A stretch of 64,000 nucleotides of DNA, taken from Mannheimia cairinae. Its GTDB lineage: Bacteria; Pseudomonadota; Gammaproteobacteria; Enterobacterales; Pasteurellaceae. The translations under genes and the position numbers were made by a program. Where the stretch lies: contig NZ_JAQSJE010000001.1 in the NCBI RefSeq assembly GCF_028649535.1, positions 352,736-416,735 on the forward strand. Direction: 5' to 3'. This document shows positions 8,138-18,511 of this stretch, one piece after another. The notes below the pieces were generated by a model that saw nothing but the letters and a program-made list of their open reading frames with translations, was not told the origin of the DNA and ran no database searches. The first letter of the stretch is position 1; every line of letters begins with the position of its first letter.

Positions 8138-8952
8138 ATCATTTTCTCCATTTCTTCTGCCCGGTGAATAGCCGCCCACATTGCTTTATCGACTGTTTCC
8201 GCTAAATGATGTTGTTCAAATACTGCTAACGCTTTTGCCGTCGTGCCACCTTTTGAGGTTACATTTTCTCGCAAAGTGGAAAGTGGCGTTTGAGGATTTG
8301 CCTCAACCAATTTCGTAGCTCCTAAGGCTACCGATTGCACTAAGAAACGAGCGTCTTGCTCTGAAAAACCCATTTGCATAGCACTTTGCTGCATTGCTTC
8401 CATAAAACGGAAAAAATAAGCGGGGCTTGAGCCTGTAATGGCAATAATTTGGTTAATTTTATCTTCACTTTCTACCCAATAACACTTCCCAACTGCTGCC
8501 ATCAATTCTTCTGCAAATTGACAAGCGGTCGAATTTACCGATTTTTTTGCAAATAACCCTGTTACCCCTTCGCCAATTAGCGAAGGTGTATTTGGCATTG
8601 TGCGGATAATATTGTTAGCACTCGGTAATAACTGTTCTAAACGTTCTACAGAAATACCAGCAGCCACTGAAATTACCCATTTCTGGCTGAAATCAACATC
8701 AGAAAATTCCGCACAGACTTCCGCCATTATTTGTGGTTTAACTGCCAGCACAATCACATCAGCTTGTTCAACCGCTACTTTATTTGCAAAATTTGTCGCA
8801 ATTCCGACCGCTTGTAATGCTTCTCTACGGGCTAGGTTACTTTTATTGCAAGCAATAATCTGATTTGCTGGGTAGCCACTTTTTAATAAGCCTTGAATAA
8901 TCGCATACGCCATATTACCTGTGCCGATAAAGGCAAGTTTTTTGTGTTCCAT
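8134..8952 (-). CDS. proC: Pyrroline-5-carboxylate reductase ProC
   Basis: A 272-residue enzyme for the last step of proline synthesis (NAD(P)H reduction of 1-pyrroline-5-carboxylate to L-proline). It has an N-terminal Rossmann motif (FIGTGNMAYAII) and the C-terminal signature region (TLRENVTSKGGTTAKAL). The start at 8952 (MEHKKLAFIG) leaves a 70-bp divergent promoter region with rdgC. An internal ACAAGCGGTC uptake signal lies near 8521. The MFS gene overlaps its stop by 4 bases. Confidence 0.95.
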   Translation of the reverse strand: MEHKKLAFIGTGNMAYAIIQGLLKSGYPANQIIACNKSNLARREALQAVGIATNFANKVAVEQADVIVLAVKPQIMAEVCAEFSDVDFSQKWVISVAAGISVERLEQLLPSANNIIRTMPNTPSLIGEGVTGLFAKKSVNSTACQFAEELMAAVGKCYWVESEDKINQIIAITGSSPAYFFRFMEAMQQSAMQMGFSEQDARFLVQSVALGATKLVEANPQTPLSTLRENVTSKGGTTAKALAVFEQHHLAETVDKAMWAAIHRAEEMEKMI

Positions 8953-9022
8953 TAACAAATTCTCTACTGTGTCGGTTTCTGTTAGAATAAGCACATTCTA
9001 CACCTTAAAAGGATATGCAAAA

Positions 9023-9931
9023 ATGGTTTGGTTTAAAAATGTAATGATTTATCGTTTAACAAGTGAGCTTTCCCTTGAAAGCCAACAGCTTGAAGAACAA
9101 CTGCAAGAAACAAAATTTACCCCTTGTACTCAACACGATATGAGTAAATTCGGTTGGGCTTGCCCTCTTGCCGGTTCGGAATTATTACATTTTTCACAGG
9201 GTAAACAATTTTTGCTCATTTCGCACAAAGAAGATAAATTATTACCCGCCAATGTGGTGAAAGCCGAAACTGAGCAACGCATTGCAGAGCTAGAAGAAAA
9301 AGAGGCTAGAAAGCTGAAAAAAACAGAAAAGCAGGCAGTAAAAGATCAGGTTGTGTCTGTCTTGTTGCCAAGAGCATTTAGCAAACACCAATTTACTGCC
9401 ATTTGGCTAGATTTAGATAAGCAACTTGTGTATGTCGATGCTGCCTCAAGCAAACGTGCCGAAGATACGTTAGCCCTATTGCGTAAAACCTTAGGCTCAC
9501 TCCCAGTCGTACCTATTTCGTTTACCTTACCGCCTGCGGAAGTAATGACAAATTGGATTGCAAAAGGATATACACCAAACTGGTTAAATTTATTAGAAGA
9601 GGCAGAGTTAAAATCTTTTGATACCGACAGTATTATTCGTTGTAAACGCCAAGATTTAGAGACAGAAGAGATTTCTCAACATTTACAAGCGGGCAAATTT
9701 ATCACTAAACTTGCAATCGAATGGGAGAACCATTTCTCTTGCGTATTAAATGAAGATACCACCCTCTCTCGCTTAAAATTTGCTGATGAAGTGCGTGAAA
9801 AAAACGACGATATTTTAAAAGAAGATGTGGCACAACGCTTTGATGCCGACTTTTTACTGATGACCGAAGAACTCAAACTCTTTACTGAAAAAATGATTGA
9901 AGAGTTTGGTGGTATTAAAGAACGTATTTAA
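9023..9931 (+). CDS. rdgC: Recombination-associated protein RdgC
   Basis: A 302-residue nucleoid-associated DNA-binding protein (303 in E. coli) forming ring dimers on DNA and limiting RecA activity. The sequence is full length, from MVWFKNVMIYRL to EFGGIKERI. The start at 9023 follows AAAAGGATATGCAAAA; the frame extends upstream to 8921 but would run into proC. The phosphatase gene follows after 12 bases, suggesting cotranscription. Confidence 0.93.
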   Translation: MVWFKNVMIYRLTSELSLESQQLEEQLQETKFTPCTQHDMSKFGWACPLAGSELLHFSQGKQFLLISHKEDKLLPANVVKAETEQRIAELEEKEARKLKKTEKQAVKDQVVSVLLPRAFSKHQFTAIWLDLDKQLVYVDAASSKRAEDTLALLRKTLGSLPVVPISFTLPPAEVMTNWIAKGYTPNWLNLLEEAELKSFDTDSIIRCKRQDLETEEISQHLQAGKFITKLAIEWENHFSCVLNEDTTLSRLKFADEVREKNDDILKEDVAQRFDADFLLMTEELKLFTEKMIEEFGGIKERI

Positions 9932-9943
9932 GAAGGAAAACCG

Positions 9944-10549
9944 ATGTTAGCACAATCTGTTATTGAACAATATGACGCCCTTATTTTTGATATGGACGGT
10001 ACCTTAATCGACACAATGCCAAGCCACGCAAAAGCGTGGGAGCAAGTTGGACAAGTGTTAGGCTACCCCATTGAACCTGATGCGATGTATGAATTAAGCG
10101 GTTCAACCACTTATATTATAGCTCGTGAAATAATGAAAAGAGCCAATATTCCTGAACATTACTTTGAGCAAATTGTTGAAATGAAACGTAAATTTGGCTT
10201 AGAAATGGTGTTAGAAAATGCCACTCTTCTGCCCGCTTTTGACATTATCAAAGCTAATTTAGGTAAAAAGCCGATGGCGATTGGCACAGGTTCGCATCGC
10301 ACAATGGTAAACTTATTAGATAAAAAGTTTAACTTACGTCATTACGTCTCTGTTATTATAGATTCCGAAGATGTCAAAAATCACAAACCGGCTCCTGATA
10401 CATTCTTAAAATGTGCTGAACAATTAGGTATCGCACCACAACATTGTTTGGTATTTGAAGATGCCGATCTTGGAGTACAAGCCGCACTCAATGGCGGAAT
10501 GGATGTCTTTGACGTTAGAACAAATCAAATTACTAAAGCAACTCGCTAA
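9944..10549 (+). CDS. yqaB: HAD-family sugar phosphatase, YqaB-like
   Basis: A 201-residue haloacid dehalogenase-like hydrolase with motif I DMDGTLIDT (nucleophile Asp), motif II Thr/Ser in GTGSHRTM, motif III Lys in KNHKPAPD and motif IV EDADLG. E. coli YqaB dephosphorylates fructose-1-phosphate and similar phosphosugars; beta-phosphoglucomutases are close relatives, so the exact substrate is uncertain. It is preceded by AGAAGGAAAACCG and lies 12 bases after rdgC. Confidence 0.8.
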   Translation: MLAQSVIEQYDALIFDMDGTLIDTMPSHAKAWEQVGQVLGYPIEPDAMYELSGSTTYIIAREIMKRANIPEHYFEQIVEMKRKFGLEMVLENATLLPAFDIIKANLGKKPMAIGTGSHRTMVNLLDKKFNLRHYVSVIIDSEDVKNHKPAPDTFLKCAEQLGIAPQHCLVFEDADLGVQAALNGGMDVFDVRTNQITKATR

Positions 10550-10559
10550 TAATATTTAT

Positions 10560-11333
10560 ATGAAAGTAGATTGGTTCAAAACCCTTATTCAACAATTAGC
10601 ACACATTTCAAAAACGATTGAAAACTATTTTACAAGTGGTTCATTTGGGGTGAAATTTTACCCATTTTTAATGCACCCTTGTGTGCGTAAAAGTTGTGCT
10701 TTTTTGATTTTTATCGTTGCTATTATTTCTTCTTTTAGCGGGTTGTTTTATTTAGTTGCCGAACATTTTACTATTTTATTTAGTGAAAGATCGCTCACAA
10801 CTTATTTTCATCATAGTACATTAGAATTACTCATTCCCGTTGGCACACTAATAGGCGAAAAAACTAGCCAGCTCTCGCCACTTTCCAACGTAATGAGCAT
10901 AATGTTTAAATTACAAGCGGGCATTTTTTTCTTTATTTATGCAATAGGCATTACGCATATTACACACAATAAATTGCGTGTTATCGGCTTAATTTTAGCC
11001 TTCTTCTTTTCAGTTGGCTGCTCATTAATTGCAGGTATTCAAAATGGCGAACATAGTGAATTTGGTTTTTATAACTTAGGTGCAAGTATTACCTTTTTAA
11101 TTGGTAATCTCACACTCATTATTGCAGGATTAGATACTGATACCCCCTCTATTCGCTACTTCAAACGATTTAGCATTATTGCCGGCATTATTGGGCTTTC
11201 TTGTATTATTGTTACAATGTGCTTGCCCACGGTTTTTAGCCCATTAATTGAAAGAGCTGGTATTTACACTATTATGATTTGGGAAATTATAGCCGGATTT
11301 GCTATGATAAATCGTCTACGCAAACTCCCCTAA
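10560..11333 (+). CDS. DUF998-like integral membrane protein of unknown function
   Basis: About 257 residues with six to seven hydrophobic segments, the first after about residue 45 (CAFLIFIVAIISSFSG). The alternating polar and hydrophobic layout and conserved Asn/Gly-rich loop (GIQNGEHSEFGFYNLG) resemble DUF998-type proteins, but I would not assert a function. The open frame reaches back to 10455 inside the phosphatase gene; the ATG at 10560 sits 10 bases after that gene's stop. argE follows after 13 bases. Confidence 0.65.
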   Translation: MKVDWFKTLIQQLAHISKTIENYFTSGSFGVKFYPFLMHPCVRKSCAFLIFIVAIISSFSGLFYLVAEHFTILFSERSLTTYFHHSTLELLIPVGTLIGEKTSQLSPLSNVMSIMFKLQAGIFFFIYAIGITHITHNKLRVIGLILAFFFSVGCSLIAGIQNGEHSEFGFYNLGASITFLIGNLTLIIAGLDTDTPSIRYFKRFSIIAGIIGLSCIIVTMCLPTVFSPLIERAGIYTIMIWEIIAGFAMINRLRKLP

Positions 11334-11346
11334 AACAGGATAAATA

Positions 11347-12495
11347 ATGAAACACAACATTCCATTTATTGACCGTTACACACAACTGATTGAACTACCC
11401 ACTATATCTAGTTTAGTCGCAGAAGAAGATTACTCCAACCAACAACTAATCGAGTTGCTAGCCTCTTGGCTTGCCGATTTTGGTTTTAAAACCGAAATTT
11501 TAGCCGTTGAAGGCAGCCGTAATAAATACAATTTACTGGCTACTTATGGCGAAGGTGAAGGCGGTTTATTACTGGCAGGGCATACCGATACCGTACCATT
11601 TGATGATGGAAAATGGACATTTAACCCATTTAAACTCACAGAAAAAGACGGCAAACTCTACGGTTTAGGCACGGCAGATATGAAAGGCTTTTTCGCTTTT
11701 GTGGTAGAAGTGATTAGCCAACTCGATTTATCTAACATTAAAAAGCCGATTCGAGTGCTTGCCACCGCCGATGAGGAAACTACAATGCTTGGGGCAAAAA
11801 CCTTTGCACAACACACCCATATTCGCCCAGACTGTGCCATTATTGGCGAACCAACCTCGCTTAAACCAATTCGAGCACATAAAGGCCACGTAGGCGAAGC
11901 CATTAGAATTACTGGCAAAAGCGGACATTCTAGCGATCCAGACAAAGGCATTAACGCCATTGAGCTAATGCATCAATCTATTGGCTACTTAATGAATATG
12001 CGAGATGAACTACGAGAGAAATACCACAATCCGTTATTTCAAGTCACGCACCCAACAATGAATTTTGGCAATATTCACGGTGGCGATGCCATTAACCGTA
12101 TTTGTGCTTGTTGTGAATTACAGTTTGATATGCGACCATTACCCAATATGCCAATAGAAGATCTCTATGCAATGGTAAATGAACATTTACAACCAATGCT
12201 AGAGCAATATGGTGATTTAGTTGAAATCCGCCATTTACACGACGGTATTCCAGGCTATGAATGTGAACATTCTGCCCAAATTGTACAAGTGGTTGAAAAA
12301 TTATTAGGCGAAAAATGCGATGCGGTAAACTACTGCACAGAAGCTCCATTTATTCAGCAACTCTGCCCAACCTTAGTATTAGGCCCTGGCTCGATTGAAC
12401 AAGCTCATCAACCCAATGAATATTTAGAACTAAAATATATTCAACCAACAAAAGAGTTATTAACAAAATTAATTTACCATTTTTGTTGCGAATAA
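11347..12495 (+). CDS. argE: Acetylornithine deacetylase ArgE
   Basis: A 382-residue M20-family metalloenzyme that hydrolyses N2-acetylornithine to ornithine and acetate in arginine synthesis. Metal-binding motifs are visible in [16 protein letters not shown] (His, Asp), LGTADMKGF (bridging Asp) and DEETTMLGA (catalytic Glu pair). Full length compared with E. coli ArgE (383). It ends a co-directional run starting at rdgC and is followed by a terminator. Confidence 0.92.
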   Translation: MKHNIPFIDRYTQLIELPTISSLVAEEDYSNQQLIELLASWLADFGFKTEILAVEGSRNKYNLLATYGEGEGGLLLAGHTDTVPFDDGKWTFNPFKLTEKDGKLYGLGTADMKGFFAFVVEVISQLDLSNIKKPIRVLATADEETTMLGAKTFAQHTHIRPDCAIIGEPTSLKPIRAHKGHVGEAIRITGKSGHSSDPDKGINAIELMHQSIGYLMNMRDELREKYHNPLFQVTHPTMNFGNIHGGDAINRICACCELQFDMRPLPNMPIEDLYAMVNEHLQPMLEQYGDLVEIRHLHDGIPGYECEHSAQIVQVVEKLLGEKCDAVNYCTEAPFIQQLCPTLVLGPGSIEQAHQPNEYLELKYIQPTKELLTKLIYHFCCE

Positions 12496-12528
12496 GCGGT
12501 TAGATTTATTACATATTTTGCAATTAAA

Positions 12529-12558
12529 AAAGGGTTAAAGTCTAAACCTTAACCCTTT
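12529..12558. terminator. Bidirectional terminator between argE and dolP
   Basis: AAAGGGTTAA (12529-12538) pairs with TTAACCCTTT (12549-12558). A runs on the left and T/A-rich sequence on the right make it usable from both sides, matching the convergent gene ends. Confidence 0.8.
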
Positions 12559-12565
12559 AATTTAT

Positions 12566-13156
12566 TTATTGTGCATAACTAAATACTTTTACAACTTTCG
12601 TTACACCACTTACATTTCTGGCAGCTTCGGCTGCGGCATCTGCTTGAATTTGGCTCACTTTCCCCATCAAGAAAACTTCGCCATTTTCAGTAACCACTTT
12701 AACCTCAGTGGCTTTAACCTCGCCATTAACTAATAATTTAGATTTAACCTGAGTCGTTATCCAGCTGTCTTTTGTTATTTGTGCAAAGCCAATTTTTTCA
12801 CCTTGGCGAATTTCATTATAAATTTCAGAAACACCTTCTGCACCGGCTGCTAAATTTTTTGCATTCTCAGCAACATCAAGACTAGGGGCTTGCCCAATAA
12901 GTAATACTTTACCGTTATAGGAAACAACATTAATGCGAGCTTCTTCCTTAATTTGCTCATCTTTATTGATATTGTAAGCGACTTTTTCCTCTAAAATTTC
13001 ATCATCAATCTGAGTACCTGTCGTGCGAGGATCCGTTGCAACTTTCGTTGCAACAGCAGCAGAAGTAACCACGGCAGTAGTAATACAACCCTGTAAAGAA
13101 AGAAAACCCACTGCAAGCAAGCTACCTTGTAAAACACCTTTAATCAGTTTATTCAT
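12566..13156 (-). CDS. dolP: DolP (YraP) BON-domain outer-membrane lipoprotein
   Basis: A 196-residue lipoprotein with lipobox LQGC (acylated Cys at C24) and two BON domains (about residues 45-115 and 125-196). In E. coli DolP localises to the division site and supports outer-membrane integrity and amidase regulation. It is the last gene of lpoA-yraN-diaA-dolP, the same order as E. coli yraM-yraN-diaA-yraP, and starts 9 bases after the diaA stop. Confidence 0.9.
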   Translation of the reverse strand: MNKLIKGVLQGSLLAVGFLSLQGCITTAVVTSAAVATKVATDPRTTGTQIDDEILEEKVAYNINKDEQIKEEARINVVSYNGKVLLIGQAPSLDVAENAKNLAAGAEGVSEIYNEIRQGEKIGFAQITKDSWITTQVKSKLLVNGEVKATEVKVVTENGEVFLMGKVSQIQADAAAEAARNVSGVTKVVKVFSYAQ

Positions 13157-13165
13157 AATATCTCC

Positions 13166-13750
13166 TTAAGAGAAAAGTAAATGGTCAATCAATTCGCACA
13201 ATAAATTTACATAAAAATGATGGCTTTCAACAACCCTTGAGTCATTAGTTGAAGGAGCTGAAACTTCAATATCACTTTCATCTAATACACCTAGAGTATG
13301 ATCATTTCGGCTTCCTGTAAATGCAATAATATCAAGATCTAGCTCCTGATTTTTAGCCGTGTGAATAGCTTGCAATACAGATTCTTCATTACCCGCAGGA
13401 GAAAAAACAATAAACAAATCACCTGCTTTTGCCACTGCTTGTAATTGCTTACGATAAATACTCTCTAGCTCATTATCTAACGTTAAAACCCCTGCCAAAA
13501 CCCCATTTAGTTGTAATTGCACCGCAGAAAAACTAGGCCTTGCCAACTCATAACGATGCAATAAATGGCTGACTAGCAATTCAGCATTACCATAAGAATG
13601 CCCGTGCCCACAAACAATCACTTTATTACCACGTAACAAACAAGCAACAATACGATTTGCCGCTTCACTTAATTTATTAGGTAATAATTCTGCGGCTAAA
13701 ATTTGAGTTTGAATACTTTCAGTAAATCTATCTTGGATTTTATTTAACAT
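13166..13750 (-). CDS. diaA: DnaA initiator-associating protein DiaA
   Basis: A 194-residue SIS-domain protein (196 in E. coli), with the fold visible in KVIVCGHGHSYGNAELLVSH and LFIVFSPAGNEESV. The E. coli tetramer binds DnaA and promotes ordered assembly at oriC. Gene order (yraN upstream, dolP downstream) separates it from the related GmhA heptose isomerase, which is the main alternative for a lone SIS protein of this size. Confidence 0.9.
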   Translation of the reverse strand: MLNKIQDRFTESIQTQILAAELLPNKLSEAANRIVACLLRGNKVIVCGHGHSYGNAELLVSHLLHRYELARPSFSAVQLQLNGVLAGVLTLDNELESIYRKQLQAVAKAGDLFIVFSPAGNEESVLQAIHTAKNQELDLDIIAFTGSRNDHTLGVLDESDIEVSAPSTNDSRVVESHHFYVNLLCELIDHLLFS

Positions 13751-13758
13751 TATTTTAT

Positions 13759-14130
13759 CTAACCTAAAAAGTTAGGAATCCATAAAGGTGTATGATTCCC
13801 TTCAAATGCAACAACATCAAAACGGCAATTTGCGGTATCTAAACTTTGATTTTGTTTTAACAGCCACATATTCGCCGCATTTTGCCATTTCTGTTGTTTA
13901 CGATAATCAACACTCTCCACAGCACTACCAAAACGGTTACTCTTGCGCTGGCGAACTTCAACAAAAACAATAGTTTGACCATCTTGCATAATTAAATCAA
14001 GCTCGCCACATTTAAAGTGTTGATTAGCGACAACAAAATTAAGCCCTTGAGCTTCTAAAAACTCTCGGGCTTTCTGCTCATAAAACGAACCTTGTTGCCG
14101 TCGATTAATAAGCTTGTTGAATAGCCCCAT
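13759..14130 (-). CDS. yraN: YraN, UPF0102 nuclease-fold protein
   Basis: A 123-residue protein of the UPF0102 family with an endonuclease-like core: [21 protein letters not shown] shows the Asp and ExK-like pattern, here with Gln rather than Lys in the final position (EVRQR). Its function is not established. The start at 14130 (MGLFNKL) overlaps the 3' end of lpoA by 26 bases, suggesting translational coupling. Confidence 0.85.
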   Translation of the reverse strand: MGLFNKLINRRQQGSFYEQKAREFLEAQGLNFVVANQHFKCGELDLIMQDGQTIVFVEVRQRKSNRFGSAVESVDYRKQQKWQNAANMWLLKQNQSLDTANCRFDVVAFEGNHTPLWIPNFLG

Positions 14131-15826
14131 TATGATATTGCATCCAAGACAAATTACGCTCAATGTTACAATTTTGACCAGCACTTAACTCACCAGTTAA
14201 GCCAGAAACTTTATAACCTGGAATATGGCGAAATTCATTAAATTTATTCGCTAATGCCCAAGCATCTGCCCCCATTGCATATAAACGCATCATTGAAAAA
14301 TCGCTACTTGCTAAATTTTCCGCTTTTTTATATTCGTTTGAGGTTGGATCAGCCAATAATGGCACTTCACTAAATTTTACCCCTTCCATTGAAGTGTAGA
14401 AATCAATACCATTGTTTGGGGAATTACTACGAGATGAAGTATAAAGTGCTAAACGCTCTTTTAAATTTGAATTATCAACACCTTGTTTAATATCTAATAC
14501 TTGCTCTGCATTACCTAATATATATAACCCTGCACGACTTATACCTGCATTTTGAATTGCAGCAACTGAATCTAACGGTTGATAGTAATAACGCACATCT
14601 GCATCAGCCCCTGTTAGCTGACGCCAACGTTTTGCAAATGCTTCCGCAGAACGATGCCCAAAATCATCTTGAGGGGCTGCCACTATTGCTACTCTATGCC
14701 CATCTCGATACATTTTTTCCGCACCCGATTGAGCTTCAGACTCTGGCGATAACCCGTAATAGCAAAGTTGAGGAATATTACGCACATTTTCCGTTGCATT
14801 TAAGGCTAACACATTAATATTTTGAAGCTCTGAGCCCGCTAGCATTTCATCAACACGAGATTTCAATAACGGCCCAACCACAATATTTGCCCCCTGCTGT
14901 TTTGCTTGAGCAATAATTGAGTTTACATCAGACAAATCGGTATCAAAAATCTGTACATTGGTTGGGTCATCAGCTTTGGCATCATTAAAACCTTTTTGGA
15001 TAATATCGCCTAAGATTTTCGCATCGCTACTTAATGGTAATAATAACGCTACACTATTTAATTGCGTCTGTTGGAAATTACTTACACCCTGTAATTCTGT
15101 TGGCATTACGGTTATAGCACTATGGCTTGGGTACTGATTTTTCCAATTATTAATTGCCTGTGGCATTTGTGCCGGTGTGGTAATATTTTGATTATAAAGA
15201 TTAATCAATGCCAACCAACCGGCAAGCTCCATTTCACCTGCTTCAGGCATTGTATTTGCTAACATTCCACGATTAGCACCACGCAATGTTTGCCAAATCA
15301 TATCATTATTTTCTTGGCGTTCACGGTTCATTCGATAATATTGATTAAGCAAAGATCTGGCTCGTACAATACCAATAACATCATTCTGATTCTCCGCAAT
15401 GCGAGCTTGCGTATGAATATAACGCAAACGTTGTGCAGGGCTTAACAATGGTTCCTGAATGGCTTTCAATAGGCTAGTTGCTTGAGCATTTTTACCCTGC
15501 AATGCCGAAAGCTGCGCAGAAACTAAAGCATACTCTAATTTTTGAACCTCATTCATTTCAGTTGTCATAATCTCGCTAAACAATGTTTGAGCTTCATACT
15601 CTTTATTTTCATCAATTAACTTACGCACTGCCAATAATTGATATGAGATCTTATCTTCTTTCTGTTTTGTTTGATCTGCTTTATTAATATAGAATTCTGA
15701 GCTTGAATAAGCCTCGTTTTTAATAGATTCGGTGACAGGATTAACCGAAGTACAGGCTGAAATAAATAATGCGATTGCAGTTGGCACAAACGCTTTTTTT
15801 ACTGTTCGATGTAAAATAGTTGCCAT
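14105..15826 (-). CDS. lpoA: LpoA (YraM), outer-membrane activator of PBP1A
   Basis: A 573-residue lipoprotein with a lipobox ending ISAC (acylated Cys at C25). The N-terminal part is helical and TPR-like, and the C-terminal half is a periplasmic binding protein-like domain (from about [18 protein letters not shown]). LpoA reaches through the peptidoglycan to stimulate the PBP1A transpeptidase. Length is like that of Haemophilus LpoA and shorter than E. coli (678). It is the first gene of the dolP cluster and divergent from rsmI. Confidence 0.92.
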   Translation of the reverse strand: MATILHRTVKKAFVPTAIALFISACTSVNPVTESIKNEAYSSSEFYINKADQTKQKEDKISYQLLAVRKLIDENKEYEAQTLFSEIMTTEMNEVQKLEYALVSAQLSALQGKNAQATSLLKAIQEPLLSPAQRLRYIHTQARIAENQNDVIGIVRARSLLNQYYRMNRERQENNDMIWQTLRGANRGMLANTMPEAGEMELAGWLALINLYNQNITTPAQMPQAINNWKNQYPSHSAITVMPTELQGVSNFQQTQLNSVALLLPLSSDAKILGDIIQKGFNDAKADDPTNVQIFDTDLSDVNSIIAQAKQQGANIVVGPLLKSRVDEMLAGSELQNINVLALNATENVRNIPQLCYYGLSPESEAQSGAEKMYRDGHRVAIVAAPQDDFGHRSAEAFAKRWRQLTGADADVRYYYQPLDSVAAIQNAGISRAGLYILGNAEQVLDIKQGVDNSNLKERLALYTSSRSNSPNNGIDFYTSMEGVKFSEVPLLADPTSNEYKKAENLASSDFSMMRLYAMGADAWALANKFNEFRHIPGYKVSGLTGELSAGQNCNIERNLSWMQYHNGAIQQAY

Positions 15827-15907
15827 TGTATTCTCCTCGATATCATATAATATTACATAACGTAAAAATTAATATGAAATCTTACTTATCAAATGAGCTA
15901 AAAGCAA

Positions 15908-16780
15908 ATGAAAAACAGACAAAATTCAACAGAGATCAACCCAAACTACGGAATTTTATATATTGTCGCCACCCCGATTGGTAATTTGAATGACATTACC
16001 CAACGAGCGTTAGACACCTTTGCCTCTGTCGATTTAATTGCTGCCGAAGACACCCGCCACAGCGGTTTATTATTAAGCCACTACGGCATTAAAAAGCCAT
16101 TCTTTGCCTTACACGACCACAACGAACAACAAAAAGCGGTCGTTTTAGTCGAAAAATTAACAAAAGGCGAAAACATCGCCTTAATTTCCGATGCCGGTAC
16201 CCCGCTTATTAGCGACCCTGGTTTTCACCTTGTTCGCCACTGCCGCCAAGCCGGTATTAAAGTAGTGCCGGTGCCAGGGGCTTGTGCCGCCATTACCGCA
16301 CTCTGTGCCTCAGGCATAGCATCAGACCGTTTTTGCTTTGAAGGGTTCTTACCGGCTAAAACAAAATCTCGCTGCGACAAATTAACCGAACTTGAAAACG
16401 AACCCCGCACCCTGATTTTTTACGAATCTACCCACCGCATTTTAGACACCCTTGCCGATATGCAAAAAATCTTTGGGGCAGAACGCTATGTGGTAATGGC
16501 ACGAGAAATTACCAAAACCTGGGAAACCATTCACGGCGAACCGCTAGGCAATTTACTTGAATGGCTCAATGAAGACAGCAACCGCATAAAAGGCGAAATT
16601 GTGCTTATTGTGGAAGGCAAACCGGAAAGCGAAGAAGCTGAATTCTCTAGCCAAGCAGTAAAACTATTAGCCTTACTCTGCCAAGAACTCCCGCTAAAAA
16701 AAGCAGCCGGCATTGTAGCCGAAACCTTTGGCTACAAAAAAAATGCCCTATACCAATATGGGCTAGAACATTTCAATTAA
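15908..16780 (+). CDS. rsmI: 16S rRNA 2'-O-ribose C1402 methyltransferase RsmI
   Basis: A 290-residue tetrapyrrole-methylase-fold enzyme using S-adenosylmethionine. Signature stretches are [27 protein letters not shown] and [15 protein letters not shown]. It methylates C1402 of 16S rRNA. It is divergent from lpoA across 81 bp, as in E. coli (yraL-yraM). This gene is less AT-rich than its neighbours. Confidence 0.94.
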   Translation: MKNRQNSTEINPNYGILYIVATPIGNLNDITQRALDTFASVDLIAAEDTRHSGLLLSHYGIKKPFFALHDHNEQQKAVVLVEKLTKGENIALISDAGTPLISDPGFHLVRHCRQAGIKVVPVPGACAAITALCASGIASDRFCFEGFLPAKTKSRCDKLTELENEPRTLIFYESTHRILDTLADMQKIFGAERYVVMAREITKTWETIHGEPLGNLLEWLNEDSNRIKGEIVLIVEGKPESEEAEFSSQAVKLLALLCQELPLKKAAGIVAETFGYKKNALYQYGLEHFN

Positions 16781-16786
16781 CACAAC

Positions 16787-17184
16787 AAGCAGTCTCTCTC
16801 CCTAAGGGCGAGAGCTTCAAAAACAGCCCCAACGGGGCTGACTCATACTTAACCCTGTACGGCTCTGCCGTGCTGGGCTACTAGCTCGACCATACCGTGC
16901 TACTCACGATGGTGCGAGCGTCCTCGCTCGTACCCAAATAAGCGGTCTATTTCCCACAAAAATTTACAAACTTACCCAATTACCCTCTCTCTGCTTATTT
17001 CGCTAAACGCTTCAATAAGCGGTCTCTCTCCCTAAGGGCAAGAGCTTCAAAAAAACAGCCCTAACGGGGCTGACTCATACTTAACCCTGTACGGCTATGC
17101 CGTGCTGGGCTACTCACTCTGAAAAAATCAGCCCTAACGGGGCTGACTCATACACGGCTCTGCCGTGCTGGGCCACTCACTCTA
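16787..17184. repeat. Intergenic repeat cluster (three copies of a double-hairpin unit)
   Basis: The 448-bp gap after rsmI holds no convincing ORF. A unit of about 96 bp is present at 16787-16882 and 17017-17114 with about 95% identity, and a shortened copy at 17129-17176 lacks about 10 bases in the middle. Each copy contains two small hairpins, CAGCCC-YAACG-GGGCTG and ACGGC-TNT-GCCGT. Between copies 1 and 2 lies another palindrome (GCGAGCG TCC TCGCTCG, about 16914-16930). Pieces of the same words recur as degenerate fragments at 17177-17200. The pattern suggests a non-autonomous dispersed element or a duplicated structured RNA element. Confidence 0.8.
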
Positions 17185-17228
17185 CCATACTGTGCTACAC
17201 CATTATCCCTAAAAGAGCAAAATCCCTA

Positions 17229-18392
17229 TTACTGTGCCGTTTTCCGCAACAAACCTCGATAAGCATAAACCATTAACCCCAGCATAATCAGCAAATAAAG
17301 TGGTAATAGTTTAATGCTGATGTGATTGGCAATCACACCAAAAATAGGTGGCAGAATTAAAATACCGACATAAGCGCTCGCCATTTGAATGCCAATAACC
17401 GCCTGCGATTTATCTTTGCCGAAGAAGTCTGGGGTTGAGTGAACCAAGCAAGGGTAAATGGGGGCACAACCTAAGCCGATAGTAATTAAACTGACTAAGG
17501 TAATGTATTTCCCTAACGGTAAAAATAAGATGATGATACCAAGTAAAATCACGCTAAAACCAAGTTTTATCATTTGGTGGTTATTTAGTTTGAGGGTTAA
17601 AAAACCGCTTACTGCCCTGCCGACTGTAATACCAATAAAAAATAAGCTACCAAATGCTGCAGCTTGTTCAACCCCCACATCGTTCGCTAATACAAAATAA
17701 CTACTTGCCCACAGCCCTGCGGTTTGTTCTACACCACAATAGCCGATAAAAGCTAAAATCACATAGTTTACCCCTGGGATTTTAAGCACCTCTTTTAAAA
17801 GCAAAGGTGAAAACTCCGGCTGATTTTCGGTGTTATTTTTAATTTTGCGAGATTTCCATAACGGTAAAGAGGCAAATAAAATAGCGGTTAAACCAAGTTG
17901 GAATAATGAGATGTAGTAATAGCCTGTATCCCAGCCTCTGCCCTGCAATAAAGCACCCCCTAAAATATGCGGCCCAAGCGAAGCCCCCACTCCCCACATA
18001 CAGTGCAACCAGCTCATATGGCGGCTGGCATAATTAACCGCTACATAGTTATTTAAGGCGGCATCAACTGCACCTGCCCCTAAGCCATAGGGAATTGCCC
18101 ATAGGCAAAGCAACCAAAATGAATGGCTAATAGAAAAGCCCCATAAAGCAAGGGCAGTAAGTGCCACGCTAATTACCATTACTTTGCCGGTGCCAAGGTG
18201 GTATGTAAGTTTATCTGAAAGCAGGCTTGCCGAAATAGTGCCGATTGACATAATCATAGACACCAATCCCGCATAGGAAAGTGGCACAGATAAATCTTGA
18301 TGCATTGTCGGCCAAGATGCACCTAAAATTGCATCAGGCAAGCCAAGACTAATAAATGAGAGATAAATTATGGCAAGTAAAAGATTTATCAT
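17229..18392 (-). CDS. MFS transporter, fucose-permease-like (substrate unknown)
   Basis: A 387-residue major facilitator with 12 predicted membrane segments. It begins directly with a hydrophobic helix (MINLLLAIIYLSFISLGLPD) and has the FHS-type phrase SLGLPDAILGASWPTM. Several sugar permeases and exporters share this architecture, so no substrate is assigned. It stands alone, bounded by the repeat cluster downstream and by the metK terminator upstream. Confidence 0.7.
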   Translation of the reverse strand: MINLLLAIIYLSFISLGLPDAILGASWPTMHQDLSVPLSYAGLVSMIMSIGTISASLLSDKLTYHLGTGKVMVISVALTALALWGFSISHSFWLLCLWAIPYGLGAGAVDAALNNYVAVNYASRHMSWLHCMWGVGASLGPHILGGALLQGRGWDTGYYYISLFQLGLTAILFASLPLWKSRKIKNNTENQPEFSPLLLKEVLKIPGVNYVILAFIGYCGVEQTAGLWASSYFVLANDVGVEQAAAFGSLFFIGITVGRAVSGFLTLKLNNHQMIKLGFSVILLGIIILFLPLGKYITLVSLITIGLGCAPIYPCLVHSTPDFFGKDKSQAVIGIQMASAYVGILILPPIFGVIANHISIKLLPLYLLIMLGLMVYAYRGLLRKTAQ

Positions 18393-18459
18393 ATTTGTAT
18401 GAGTAAGAAATTAAGCAAAGATGTATCGAAATTTTGCTGATATTTATAATCTAAAAACA

Positions 18460-18497
18460 AGCCCATTATTTTTATCTTTATCTAAAAATAATGGGCT
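18460..18497 (-). terminator. Terminator after metK
   Basis: A perfect 15-bp stem (18460-18474 with 18483-18497; AGCCCATTATTTTTA) is followed by TGTTTTTAG on the minus strand, 15 bases past the metK stop. Confidence 0.8.
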
Positions 18498-18511
18498 ACT
18501 ATATTAATGTT

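Noticed and set aside
13166-13750. GmhA heptose isomerase instead of DiaA
   Set aside because: Both are SIS proteins, but the position between yraN and dolP and the length fit DiaA.
16787-17184. Possible CRISPR array
   Set aside because: Only three unevenly spaced copies of about 96 bp that contain internal hairpins, with unequal spacers of 134 and 14 bp, and no cas genes.
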